Shown one piece after another: positions 49,551-58,253 of a stretch of DNA of 64,000 bases. The stretch spans positions 248,001 through 312,000 of the forward strand of contig NZ_VDEZ01000001.1 of assembly GCF_017922435.1 (NCBI RefSeq), written 5' to 3'. This stretch comes from Thalassospira sp. ER-Se-21-Dark (lineage in GTDB: Bacteria > Pseudomonadota > Alphaproteobacteria > Rhodospirillales > Thalassospiraceae). How positions within the stretch are numbered: the first letter of the stretch is position 1; the number at the start of each line of letters is the position of its first letter. Position numbers and translations under genes: made by a program. The notes under the pieces are model-generated. The model saw nothing but the letters and a program-made list of their open reading frames with translations, did no database searches and was not told the DNA's origin.

Positions 49551-50915
49551 TTATTCAGCCGGAACCGGCTGCGCTGTACCCGAAGTCCCGAAACGTTCTG
49601 ACTGTGCCGCATCGAAACGCGCCTTTTCTTCGGCCTGGGTTTCCGCCGAGAAACGGACTGCCAAAGCCGCGAACGAGCAGACGATCACGGCCAGACCGAG
49701 ATACAGAAGACCTTCCTGATAGGTAAGTGCTTCGGACTTGAACAGGAAGCCGGCTGCGACCGCGCCAGCATTACCGCCCGCACCGACAATACCGGCAACG
49801 GAGCCAAGCGCCTTGCGGTTAACGAACGGCACGATCCCGAAGGTCGCACCTTCTGACATCTGAACAAACAGCGAGAAGACGATCATCACCGAAACGGCTA
49901 CAACCAGTGCTTCCATCTGCGAGAAGGCAACAAGTGCGACGCCTTCGATGAACAGTGCCATGAACAGGAATTTCACACGACCCGAAATGCCACCCTTGGC
50001 AGCAAATTTGTCCGAGAACACACCACCCAGCGTACGGGCAAAAATGTTCATCAAACCAAACAGACCGGCAATCATGCCAGCGGTTGCCAATGAAAGCTCA
50101 AACTTGTCGAAGAAATAGATCGCAGCAATGTTGTTGATCGTCAGTTCGACACCAAAGCAGGCGGCATACACCAGGAACAATGCCCAGACACGGTAATCGG
50201 AAACGGCCGCCATCATGCCCTTGGCGGCACCGGCAGTATCGTCTTCCGGCTTAAGCGCGCCACTTTTGCGCATGTCGGCATAGTTGCCTTCCGGGCAATC
50301 GGTGGTGAAGACCCAGTACAGCACGGCAACAACCAGCATGATCGCACCCGGGAACACCATCGCCAGACGCCAGCCCATGGTTTCAGCCACGCCAAAACCA
50401 AGAACCATCGCAAGGATTGCTGGCATGACCATTTGGGTCACGCCACCGCCAAGGTTACCCCAACCCGCCGTCGTGGCATTGGCCGTACCGACAACGTTTG
50501 GCGCAAACATCATGGAGGTATGATACTGCGTGATGACAAAGGATGCGCCGATGGACCCAATGGCCAGACGGGCAAGCAGGAAGGTTTCATAACTGTCGGC
50601 AAGACCGATCAGCATGACCGGAAGCGACCCAAGCACCAGAAGACCGGTATAGGTCTTGCGCGGGCCGATCTTGTCGCAAAGCGGTCCGATCAAAAGTCGG
50701 ACCAGAACCGTAATCGCGACCGAGGCAATGATGGTACTGCCGATTTCGCTTTTGCTAAGCCCCAGATCATCGCGCACCAGCGGCATCAGCGGTGCGATCC
50801 CGAACCAGCCAAAGAAGCACAGGAAAAATGAAAGCCAGGTGAGGTGAAAAGTACGCATCTGGACAGTCTTGAGACTGAATAGATTTATGCGTGTAGCCTT
50901 GTTCTTGATTTCCAT
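49551..50915 (-). CDS. narK: Nitrate/nitrite transporter, NarK/NasA type MFS
   Basis: 454 residues with 12 membrane segments. The NNP-family features include FHLTWLSFFLCFFGWFGIAPL at the first segment, GPLCDKIGPRKTY, and the two glycine-rich nitrate signatures (GWGNLGGGVTQ and GIVGAGGNAGAVAAG). The assimilatory setting points to nitrate uptake for growth. It is divergent from nirB and has its own sigma-54-like promoter and hairpin leader. Confidence 0.93.
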   Translation of the reverse strand: MEIKNKATRINLFSLKTVQMRTFHLTWLSFFLCFFGWFGIAPLMPLVRDDLGLSKSEIGSTIIASVAITVLVRLLIGPLCDKIGPRKTYTGLLVLGSLPVMLIGLADSYETFLLARLAIGSIGASFVITQYHTSMMFAPNVVGTANATTAGWGNLGGGVTQMVMPAILAMVLGFGVAETMGWRLAMVFPGAIMLVVAVLYWVFTTDCPEGNYADMRKSGALKPEDDTAGAAKGMMAAVSDYRVWALFLVYAACFGVELTINNIAAIYFFDKFELSLATAGMIAGLFGLMNIFARTLGGVFSDKFAAKGGISGRVKFLFMALFIEGVALVAFSQMEALVVAVSVMIVFSLFVQMSEGATFGIVPFVNRKALGSVAGIVGAGGNAGAVAAGFLFKSEALTYQEGLLYLGLAVIVCSFAALAVRFSAETQAEEKARFDAAQSERFGTSGTAQPVPAE

Positions 50916-51153
50916 AACATTGAAGCCCTTCGTTTAGGTCGCGCAGAGCTTGATGTTTGCTTTGTACGACCGACGGTTTTTCCCCATGGGCCTCATGCTT
51001 CATCTGGAAGATGTCCGCAGGCGGCCCGTCATTCGTATCGGAAAGGCTGCGCGCTCATCGCGCTGCTGTTCCAAACGTCTGATCGTCCGCCGTTGGACGA
51101 AGAACTGTGAGCCACCCGTCATTGGGCATGCTTTCGTCAAAGCTGCTCACACG
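50916..51153 (-). promoter_or_regulatory. narK 5' leader with paired hexaloop hairpins (candidate NasT target)
   Basis: About 240 bases of untranslated leader are predicted downstream of the sigma-54-like site. Hairpin 1 (about 51128-51113) has stem GCCC/GGGT and loop AATGAC. Hairpin 2 (51100-51083) has stem TCGTCC/GGACGA and loop AACGGC. Both loops have six bases with A at 1 and G at 4, the ANTAR-target signature. GTGAGC and GCTCAC further enclose hairpin 1. A GC-rich hairpin at 51066-51046, extended by GGAA/TTCC, is followed by only three T, so a classical terminator is not clear. Confidence 0.55.
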
Positions 51154-51163
51154 AAACCGGTAT

Positions 51164-51179
51164 TGCAAACACCGCGCCA
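51164..51179 (-). promoter_or_regulatory. Sigma-54-like promoter of narK
   Basis: On the leftward strand the sequence TGGCGCG-GTGT-TTGCA matches the -24/-12 consensus (TGGCACG-N4-TTGCA) with a single change and the exact spacing. GG at -24 and GC at -12 are both present. The start of transcription would be near 51153, about 25 bases before the first leader hairpin. Confidence 0.65.
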
Positions 51180-51429
51180 GTTCTTCCGCGATGCGGGACA
51201 ATTCCATCAAATCGTTGAAAATAATCATAATTTGACGACCGCATCTGCACAGGATGTTTTTTAACGCGCCAAAATGACTATTTTTTGCACAAATTTAAAT
51301 CACTCATTTTTCTTGATGATTATTTTTTAATCACTTTAGTAAGTCCAGCCAAATTCCCCAATCTGCCGAGTAAGCATTTTCATCAATATTTTCAGCTTGT
51401 TAAGAGATAATTTTCTCAATTTTCAATTC

Positions 51430-51445
51430 TGGCACGGCACTTGAA
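51430..51445 (+). promoter_or_regulatory. Sigma-54-like promoter of the nirB operon
   Basis: TGGCACG-GCAC-TTGAA matches the -24 half perfectly and the -12 half with A in place of the usual C. The start of transcription would be near 51456, just before the first leader hairpin at 51462. The upstream 200 bases are AT-rich. I could not find a clean NtrC palindrome, only two TGCAC half-sites 40 bases apart (51246 and 51286). Confidence 0.6.
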
Positions 51446-51455
51446 TATATTGAAG

Positions 51456-51634
51456 CAAGAGCGCGGGCAGTGTCGCCTGCGGCTCCGGCGAAAAAGCCGA
51501 TTGTATATATAAAGAATCCAAAGACGGGTTCACCGGATAATGACGTCCGTTGCGAAATGCCTCTTTTGAGGGCAGGCCGCATCGGGCGTTTTTTTTGTGC
51601 CAATTCGCATCCCGCGACGAGGAGCCAGAGACAA
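51456..51634 (+). promoter_or_regulatory. nirB leader RNA: ANTAR-type attenuator recognised by NasT
   Basis: Hairpin P1 (51462-51481) has stem CGCGGGC/GCCTGCG and loop AGTGTC. Hairpin P2 (51531-51552) has stem CACCGGAT/GTCCGTTG with one mismatch and loop AATGAC. Both six-base loops have A at 1 and G at 4. The 3' arm of P2 (51545-51552) lies inside the 5' arm of the terminator (51543-51554), so P2 and the terminator exclude each other. This is the mechanism known for ANTAR regulators: the protein stabilises P2 and lets transcription continue. The encoded partners nasT and nasS are in the same locus. Confidence 0.82.
51543..51596 (+). terminator. Attenuator terminator in the nirB leader
   Basis: Arms ACGTCCGTTGCG (51543-51554) and CGCATCGGGCGT (51578-51589) pair over 12 positions with one T-T mismatch and one G-T pair. 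They enclose a smaller TGCCTC/GAGGGCA hairpin and are followed by eight T (51589-51596). It is placed 39 bases before the nirB start codon and would stop transcription unless P2 forms. Confidence 0.82.
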
Positions 51635-54106
51635 ATGAACCACGTCACTGCTGCATTACGAACCGCCAAAGTCCGCCTGGTTGTCATCGGCAACGGCATG
51701 GCCGGCATGCGGACCGTTGAAGAAATCCTGAACCGCGCGCCAGACAAATATGACATCACCGTTTTCGGTGCCGAGCCGCGCGTGAACTACAACCGCATCA
51801 TGCTGTCGCCACTGTTGTCTGGCGAAAAAGATTTCGACGAGATCGTGATCAACACCCCGGAATGGTACACCGAAAACAACATCCATCTTTATTCCGGCGA
51901 CCCGGTGGTCAAGATCGACCGCGACCGCAAAGTGGTGATTTCCAAAAGCGGAACCGAAACCGAGTATGACCAGCTTTTGCTGGCAACCGGTTCTGATCCG
52001 ATCATCATCCCGGTTCCCGGTCACAAGCTTGACGGCGTTGTCACCTTCCGCGATGTCGATGATGTCGACACCATGCTGGGTGCTGCTGCCAAGGGCGGCC
52101 CGGCAGTCGTCATCGGCGGCGGGCTTCTGGGCCTTGAAGCGGCCGTGGGCCTGCAATCGCGCGGCATGGATGTCACGGTTTTGCATCTGGCAGGCCATGT
52201 CATGGAACGCCAGCTTGACCCGTCGGCGGGTTATCTTCTGGCACAAGAACTGGAACGTCGCGGCATCACGGTGATTACCGAGGCCGATACCGCCGAAATC
52301 GTTGGCAGTGAACATGTTACCGGCGTTCGCCTTAAAGACGGACGCATGATCCCGGCTGATCTGGTGGTTATGGCTGTTGGCATTCGCCCAAATGGGCGCC
52401 TTGCCGCAGACGCGGGTGTTGCAGTCGAACGCGGAATCGTTGTTGACGATGTCATGACCACCAGTGATCCGGCGATCTTTGCCGTTGGCGAATGCGTTCA
52501 GCATCGCGGTCAATGTTATGGCCTGGTTGCCCCGCTGTTTGAAATGGCCAAATCACTGGCCGATCACATGGCCGAAATCGAAACCGATGGCTATACCGGT
52601 TCGGTGACTTCGACCAAGCTTAAGGTGACAGGCGTCGATGTTTTTTCCGCAGGTGATTTTTCCGGCGGCGGCGAGACAGAGGAAATCGTTTTTCGCGATG
52701 CCGGTCGCGGCGTTTACAAGCGTATCGTGCTTGAAGACGGCAAGATCAAGGGTGCGGTCCTGTATGGCGACACATCCGATGGCGGCTGGTATTTCCAGCT
52801 GATGAAAGACGGCGAAGACGTCACTGAACTGCGTGACACACTTGCCTTTGGTCAGGCATTTGCGGGGGGATCTGCCGGAAACCCTCTTGATGCCGTTGCA
52901 GCCCTGCCAGACGATGCAGAGATCTGTGGCTGTAACGGCGTTTGCAAAGGATCGATCGTTGCCGCCATCAGTGAAAAGAGCCTGACCACCCTTGATGAGG
53001 TCAAAGGCCACACCAAGGCATCGGCATCCTGCGGGTCATGCTCTGGCCTTGTCGAAAACCTGTTGGCGGCAACCCTTGGCGGCGATTATCAGGCCGCGAC
53101 GGTCAAGCCGATCTGCACCTGCACCGATCATGATCATGACAGCGTCCGTCGCCTGATCATCGCCAAAAACCTGAAATCCATGCCGGCTGTCATGCAGGAA
53201 CTGGAATGGAAGTCATCTGATGGCTGTCATGTTTGCCGCCCGGCTTTGAACTATTACCTGCTGGCGGCATGGCCGGGTGAATATGTCGATCACGGTGCAT
53301 CACGCTTTATCAACGAACGCGTTCACGCCAACATCCAGAAAGACGGCACCTATTCGGTTATTCCGCGCATGTGGGGTGGCTTGACCAACCCGCGTGAACT
53401 GCGTGCGATTGCCGATGTTGCCGACAAGTTCGAAATCCCCACCGTCAAGGTTACCGGCGGCCAGCGCATTGACCTTTTGGGGGTCAAAAAAGAAGACCTG
53501 CCGGCTGTCTGGGCCGATCTCAATGCGGCGGGCATGGTATCAGGCCATGCTTATGGCAAATCGCTTCGAACGGTCAAAAGCTGCGTCGGGCAGGAATGGT
53601 GTCGCTTTGGCACCCAGATGTCGATGGGCATGGCCGTCGAACTGGAAAAAATGACCTGGGGATCCTGGATGCCCCACAAGTTCAAAATGGCCGTATCGGG
53701 TTGCCCGCGTAACTGCGCTGAAGCAACCATCAAGGATTTCGGCGTTGTGGCCACCGATGGCGGCTGGGACCTGCATGTTGGTGGCAATGGCGGCATTCAT
53801 GTCCGTGCGACCGATCTTCTGTGCAAGGTCACAACCGATGACGAGGTCAAGGAATATTGCGGCGCCTTCATTCAGCTTTACCGTGAAGAGGCCCGCTACC
53901 TTGAACGCACGGCCCCCTGGATCGAACGGGTTGGCATGAAACATGTTCAGGAACGGGTCGTCGATGATGAAGCCAACCGCAAGGCGCTGTTTGAACGCTT
54001 CATGATCAGTCAGAAAACAGCGCAGATTGATCCATGGGCAGAACGCGCATCCGAAGGCGTTGACGCGCACGAATTCACCCCCCTTTCGATGGTCGCAGCG
54101 GAGTAA
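51635..54106 (+). CDS. nirB: Assimilatory nitrite reductase [NAD(P)H], large subunit
   Basis: 823 residues from ATG 51635 after GAGGAG; the frame is open back to 51470, but that stretch is the regulatory leader. An N-terminal FAD/NAD domain (VVIGNGMAGMRTVEEIL; VVIGGGLLGLEAA) is followed by a BFD-like 2Fe-2S domain (CGCNGVC from Cys431, and CGSC) and the sirohaem/4Fe-4S reductase module with ligands Cys650, Cys656, Cys690 and Cys694 (SGCPRNC). It reduces nitrite to ammonium in the cytoplasm. First gene of nirB-nirD-nasA-cysG. Confidence 0.95.
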   Translation: MNHVTAALRTAKVRLVVIGNGMAGMRTVEEILNRAPDKYDITVFGAEPRVNYNRIMLSPLLSGEKDFDEIVINTPEWYTENNIHLYSGDPVVKIDRDRKVVISKSGTETEYDQLLLATGSDPIIIPVPGHKLDGVVTFRDVDDVDTMLGAAAKGGPAVVIGGGLLGLEAAVGLQSRGMDVTVLHLAGHVMERQLDPSAGYLLAQELERRGITVITEADTAEIVGSEHVTGVRLKDGRMIPADLVVMAVGIRPNGRLAADAGVAVERGIVVDDVMTTSDPAIFAVGECVQHRGQCYGLVAPLFEMAKSLADHMAEIETDGYTGSVTSTKLKVTGVDVFSAGDFSGGGETEEIVFRDAGRGVYKRIVLEDGKIKGAVLYGDTSDGGWYFQLMKDGEDVTELRDTLAFGQAFAGGSAGNPLDAVAALPDDAEICGCNGVCKGSIVAAISEKSLTTLDEVKGHTKASASCGSCSGLVENLLAATLGGDYQAATVKPICTCTDHDHDSVRRLIIAKNLKSMPAVMQELEWKSSDGCHVCRPALNYYLLAAWPGEYVDHGASRFINERVHANIQKDGTYSVIPRMWGGLTNPRELRAIADVADKFEIPTVKVTGGQRIDLLGVKKEDLPAVWADLNAAGMVSGHAYGKSLRTVKSCVGQEWCRFGTQMSMGMAVELEKMTWGSWMPHKFKMAVSGCPRNCAEATIKDFGVVATDGGWDLHVGGNGGIHVRATDLLCKVTTDDEVKEYCGAFIQLYREEARYLERTAPWIERVGMKHVQERVVDDEANRKALFERFMISQKTAQIDPWAERASEGVDAHEFTPLSMVAAE

Positions 54107-54111
54107 GACAG

Positions 54112-54462
54112 ATGAGCAACAATCTTACATGGGTAGTAGTCGGGCCCGCTGCCAACATCCCGCAGCAAGGGGCACGCACCCTGCAAACCGAAACGGATCG
54201 CATTGCGATTTTCAGAACTCTTGATGATCAGATCTTTGCATTGCTTGACCGCTGCCCGCACAAACAAGGGCCGCTGGCACAGGGCATCGTCCATGGTCAT
54301 TTCGTGACCTGTCCGTTGCATAATATGGTGTTCTCGCTTGAAACCGGCGAGGCACAGGGACCCGATGACGGCTGTGCCGCCAAGGTGGAATGCCAGGTCA
54401 TTGACGGGATTGTCCGTGTTGGCCTGACCGAACTGCAAGCTGGATTGCGCCATGCAGGATGA
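54112..54462 (+). CDS. nirD: Nitrite reductase small subunit with intact Rieske ligands
   Basis: 116 residues. A Rieske-type fold with both ligand pairs kept, Cys48/His50 (CPHK) and Cys67/His70 (CPLH). Enterobacterial NirD has lost them, so this is the NasE-like form that may carry a real 2Fe-2S cluster. It starts 5 bases after nirB and overlaps the start of nasA by 11 bases. Confidence 0.92.
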   Translation: MSNNLTWVVVGPAANIPQQGARTLQTETDRIAIFRTLDDQIFALLDRCPHKQGPLAQGIVHGHFVTCPLHNMVFSLETGEAQGPDDGCAAKVECQVIDGIVRVGLTELQAGLRHAG

Positions 54463-57160
54463 GGTCAAAACAACCTGCCCCTACTGCGGTGTTGGCTGTG
54501 GCCTGATCATTTCGCCAACCCGTGACGGATGGGCTGTGGGCGGCGATCCGGATCATCCGGCCAATTTCGGGCGGATATGTTCCAAGGGTGCCGCGCTGAT
54601 CGATACCATCATGGCCGAGGAACAGCGCGATATTCGCCTGCTGGAACCGGAAGTCGATGGCAAGCAGGTCTCTTGGAATGATGCCATTGGCGAAACGGCA
54701 AAGCGCCTGCGCGATACCATCGACCAACATGGCCCGAAATCGGTGGCGTTTTATGTCTCGGGTCAACTTCTGACCGAGGATTACTATGTCGCCAACAAGC
54801 TGATCAAAGGCTTCATCGGATCGCCGCATATCGATACCAATTCCCGGCTGTGCATGGCATCAACCGTGGTCGGGCACAAACGGGCGTTTGGCGCGGACGT
54901 TGTGCCGGGCTGTTACGAGGATCTTGAAATCGCCGATCTGGTCATTCTGACCGGATCAAATCTGGCATGGTGTCACCCGGTGCTGAACCAGCGCCTGCGC
55001 ACGGCCAAGGAAAAACACGGCACAAAGATCGTCGTGATTGATCCTAGGCGGACGGCAAGTTGCGATATTGCCGATCTGCACCTGCCGATCAAACCGGGCA
55101 GCGACGTTGCCCTGTTTAACGGGTTGCTGGCCTGGCTTGATCAAACTCGCAATACCGATCTTCGTTACGTGGCCCGTCATGTGACCGGCTACGAACACGC
55201 CGTGGCAGAAGCACGTGCTGACTGCCCCGATATCGAGACAACCGCAGAAAAATGCGGGCTCGACACCCATGAAAGCGCTGATGAACTCGGCTCGGGTCTG
55301 GGAAAACTGGAAACGTTCTTTAACTGGTTTGCGGCCTTTGAACGCACCGTCACCGTGTTCTCGCAAGGGGTAAACCAGTCATCAAGCGGATCGGACAAGG
55401 TCAACTCGATCCTGAATTGCCATCTGGCAACAGGGCGCGTCGGAAAGCCGGGTTCAAACCCGTTTTCCGTCACCGGCCAGCCCAATGCCATGGGCGGACG
55501 CGAAGTTGGCGGGCTTGCCAATCAATTGGCCGCCCACATGAACCCCAATGACCCGATTGATGTTGATCGCGTACGTCGGTTCTGGAAATCCGATGTTCTT
55601 GAACAGGGCGAAGGGTACAAGGCGGTTGATATGTTCCGCGCCATTGAGCGTGGGGAAATCAAGGCTGTATGGATCATGGCGACCAACCCTGCCGTCAGCC
55701 TTCCGGATGCCGATCGCGTCCGGCTTGCGCTATCACGTTGTCCGCTTGTGATTGTTTCGGACGTCGTGAACGATACCGATACATTGCGCCATGCTGATAT
55801 CAAACTCCCCGCTGCCGGTTGGGCCGAAAAATCGGGCACGGTCACCAATTCCGAACGCCGCATTTCGCGCCAACGCCCCTTCCGAGAGGCCCTTGGCAAT
55901 GCCAAGCCAGACTGGTGGATCATGTCCGAAGTCGCCAAGGCCATGGGCTTTGGCAAGGCGTTTAAATACAAGGACCCAAGCGACATCTTTGTCGAGCACG
56001 CCGCCCTGTCGGAATTCGAAAATGATGGCACACGTGCCTTTGATATCGGTGCATGGCACAAGGCCAGAAAATCGGTCTATGACAGTATGGAACCGTTTCA
56101 ATGGCCGGCCTCGCGCAAATCTCAGCCTGCGAATGGCGCAACCCGTCTTTATGGCGACGGCATCTTCACCACTTCAAGTGGGCGCGCCAAGATGCTTGGC
56201 CTTACCCACAGCCGCCCGCAATCTCAAACCAGCCGGGAATATCCACTGATTGCCAATAGCGGCCGTTACCGCGATCAATGGCACACCATGACGCGTACAG
56301 GCACTGCCGCGCGCCTCAGCGCGCATCGCCCTGAACCGTTGCTTGAAATTCACCCAAAGGATGCTGTGCTTTACGGCCTTTCTGATGGCGGGATCGCCCG
56401 GATCAAAAGCCAGCATGGCACTGCATTGATGCGGGTGGCAATTACGGATGCACAGACACCAGGACAGGTTTTCGTTCCGATGCACTGGAACGATGTCTTT
56501 TCGGCCGCGGGTGGGATTGGTCGACTACAGCCCCCCAATGTTGACCCCCACTCCGGCCAACCCGAAAGCAAGCATATCCCGATTACCCTCGAGCCATTTA
56601 GCGCCAAATGGCAGGGATTGCTGTTTTCAAGCACACCGGTTGATCTTTCCAAACTGCCCTACTGGGTCGGTGCGACCGGACCGGGCAGCATGGTTTTCGA
56701 AATCGCCGGTGATGCCCCGATCCTGTTTAAATCCCTGTTGCCGATTACAGCAGGCAGGGACGTTGAGCAGATCATTGAATATTCCGACGCCAACAAGGGG
56801 GTCCATCGGTTTGCCCGCCTTGAGGGTGATCGGATTACCGGGGCGCTGTTTGTCGGCCCGGATCGTCCGGCACTTGGTCGTGACTGGGTTTCAAACCTGT
56901 TTGGTGCGAATGCCATCGCGCCGGTTGAACGCAACGCGCTTCTGGCCGGGCGGATGCCCGATGCCGGGGCGATCAATGATCGCCTGATTTGCTCATGCTT
57001 CTCGGTTGGTTTGGCCGCAATCAGCAAAGCCATTTCTAAACAGAATGCCGTGACGGCGATCGACATCGGCCGCCTGCTTCAGGCCGGAACAGGATGCGGA
57101 TCCTGCGTGCCGGAGATAAAGGAGATTCTCGATGACGTATTACCGCGCGCCGCAGAATAG
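54452..57160 (+). CDS. nasA: Assimilatory nitrate reductase catalytic subunit
   Basis: 902 residues. The N-terminal 4Fe-4S motif is CPYCGVGC ... CSKG, followed by the molybdopterin oxidoreductase domains (SRLCMASTV, GSNLAWCHPVLNQR, MGGREVGGLANQLAAHM) and the C-terminal dinucleotide-binding domain. A BFD-like 2Fe-2S domain ends the protein (CSCFSVG ... GCGSC), as in Klebsiella-type NasA. It reduces nitrate to nitrite with a Mo-bis-MGD cofactor; the modABC operon in this window would supply the metal. No separate NasB-type reductase is present in the cluster. Confidence 0.95.
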   Translation: MQDEVKTTCPYCGVGCGLIISPTRDGWAVGGDPDHPANFGRICSKGAALIDTIMAEEQRDIRLLEPEVDGKQVSWNDAIGETAKRLRDTIDQHGPKSVAFYVSGQLLTEDYYVANKLIKGFIGSPHIDTNSRLCMASTVVGHKRAFGADVVPGCYEDLEIADLVILTGSNLAWCHPVLNQRLRTAKEKHGTKIVVIDPRRTASCDIADLHLPIKPGSDVALFNGLLAWLDQTRNTDLRYVARHVTGYEHAVAEARADCPDIETTAEKCGLDTHESADELGSGLGKLETFFNWFAAFERTVTVFSQGVNQSSSGSDKVNSILNCHLATGRVGKPGSNPFSVTGQPNAMGGREVGGLANQLAAHMNPNDPIDVDRVRRFWKSDVLEQGEGYKAVDMFRAIERGEIKAVWIMATNPAVSLPDADRVRLALSRCPLVIVSDVVNDTDTLRHADIKLPAAGWAEKSGTVTNSERRISRQRPFREALGNAKPDWWIMSEVAKAMGFGKAFKYKDPSDIFVEHAALSEFENDGTRAFDIGAWHKARKSVYDSMEPFQWPASRKSQPANGATRLYGDGIFTTSSGRAKMLGLTHSRPQSQTSREYPLIANSGRYRDQWHTMTRTGTAARLSAHRPEPLLEIHPKDAVLYGLSDGGIARIKSQHGTALMRVAITDAQTPGQVFVPMHWNDVFSAAGGIGRLQPPNVDPHSGQPESKHIPITLEPFSAKWQGLLFSSTPVDLSKLPYWVGATGPGSMVFEIAGDAPILFKSLLPITAGRDVEQIIEYSDANKGVHRFARLEGDRITGALFVGPDRPALGRDWVSNLFGANAIAPVERNALLAGRMPDAGAINDRLICSCFSVGLAAISKAISKQNAVTAIDIGRLLQAGTGCGSCVPEIKEILDDVLPRAAE

Positions 57161-58139
57161 CACTCTCAACACCACGGCATCTCGGGCAAGCACCGATCAG
57201 CCGGACGAAAAATTCGCCTACTTCCCGGCATTTGTGAAAGTGCAGGGCAAGAAGGTTGTCGTACTTGGGGGCGGCGAAGTTGCCGCGGGCAAGCTCCGCC
57301 TTCTTTTGCGCAGTCACGCCGATATCACGGTCATTGCGCCTGAAGTGTGCGATGACGTTGCAAACATGCACAAAACCGGTCAGATCACTTGGGAACGCGC
57401 CCCGTTTGTCGATACCATGATTAATGGCGCGATCATGGTGTTTGACGCGACGGACAACCCCCATCTGACCAAGCGGGTCGAGGCGGCAACCAAACGACGC
57501 AACATCCTTCTGAATGTCGTCGACAAGACCGCGCAATGCGATTTCATTGTGCCCGCCATTCTGGATCGCGCGCCAATCATGATCACGATCTCGACAGGCG
57601 CCTGCGCCCCGGCACTGGCACGCATGTTACGGCAACGACTTGAAACCGTGTTCCCGGCAACCTTGTCAAACCTCGCCAAGATCGCCCGTGACGCCCGCGA
57701 GACAGTTGCCGCACATTTGAACGACAGCTTGTCTCGACAGCGCTTCTGGACCCGTTTTTTCCAAAACGCCTTGCGCACGGACAACACCGGCAAAGTCACC
57801 CCGGATGACCTCGCACATGAACTCCGCACCTTTGTCCCGCAAGGCAGCAGCGCAACCGTGCCGTCCGGCCAATCCTTGCAGGTCACGATCAGCGCCAATA
57901 ACGCCTATGACATCCCGCACGGTGTTGCCGGCAACATCGAAACGGCAGATATCATTTTCCACGACAAAGATGTTGCACCCGACATCCTTGCCCTGGCCCG
58001 CCGGGATGCGACCCTTATCAGCATCAGTCCGTCTACCGACAAACACGGCGAAATACCCGACGCCGGATTGGCGATCAGCAAACAAATCCGGTTCTTCACC
58101 CAACAGGGCATGAACGTCCTGCGGCTTTGTCGAAACTGA
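57132..58139 (+). CDS. cysG: Sirohaem synthase-like protein with truncated methyltransferase domain
   Basis: 335 residues. Residues about 28-240 are the precorrin-2 dehydrogenase/sirohydrochlorin ferrochelatase module (YFPAFVKVQGKKVVVLGGGEVAAGK; FDATDNPHLTKRV; ISTGACAPALARMLRQRLE). The remainder resembles only the first 80 residues of the uroporphyrinogen-III methyltransferase domain of CysG (TADIIFHDKDVAPDILALARRDA), but the SAM motif AGPGD is gone and the protein stops where the rest should follow. It overlaps nasA by 29 bases with AAAGGAG upstream. It should make the sirohaem for NirB from precorrin-2 supplied by a methyltransferase encoded elsewhere. Confidence 0.85.
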   Translation: MTYYRAPQNSTLNTTASRASTDQPDEKFAYFPAFVKVQGKKVVVLGGGEVAAGKLRLLLRSHADITVIAPEVCDDVANMHKTGQITWERAPFVDTMINGAIMVFDATDNPHLTKRVEAATKRRNILLNVVDKTAQCDFIVPAILDRAPIMITISTGACAPALARMLRQRLETVFPATLSNLAKIARDARETVAAHLNDSLSRQRFWTRFFQNALRTDNTGKVTPDDLAHELRTFVPQGSSATVPSGQSLQVTISANNAYDIPHGVAGNIETADIIFHDKDVAPDILALARRDATLISISPSTDKHGEIPDAGLAISKQIRFFTQQGMNVLRLCRN

Positions 58140-58253
58140 CAGCCAAAGTAAGCAGTTGAAGGTTATTCACCCCCGCGACGACCAAGACCACTGGTGGCTG
58201 TTGCAATGTAAAGCGAGGTGACATCAAACCGCACCCGAAATCAAAATCCAGCT

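Noticed and set aside
51055-51228. 57-codon leftward open frame upstream of narK, with plausible codon use, continuing in frame after a TGA
   Set aside because: The sigma-54-like promoter (51179-51164) and both hexaloop hairpins lie inside it, so the predicted narK transcript starts after its ATG. It also lacks a ribosome binding site. Regulatory RNA explains the sequence better.
50950-51264. 104-codon rightward open frame opposite the narK leader
   Set aside because: No recognisable family, no good ribosome binding site, and it runs antisense to the narK promoter and leader.
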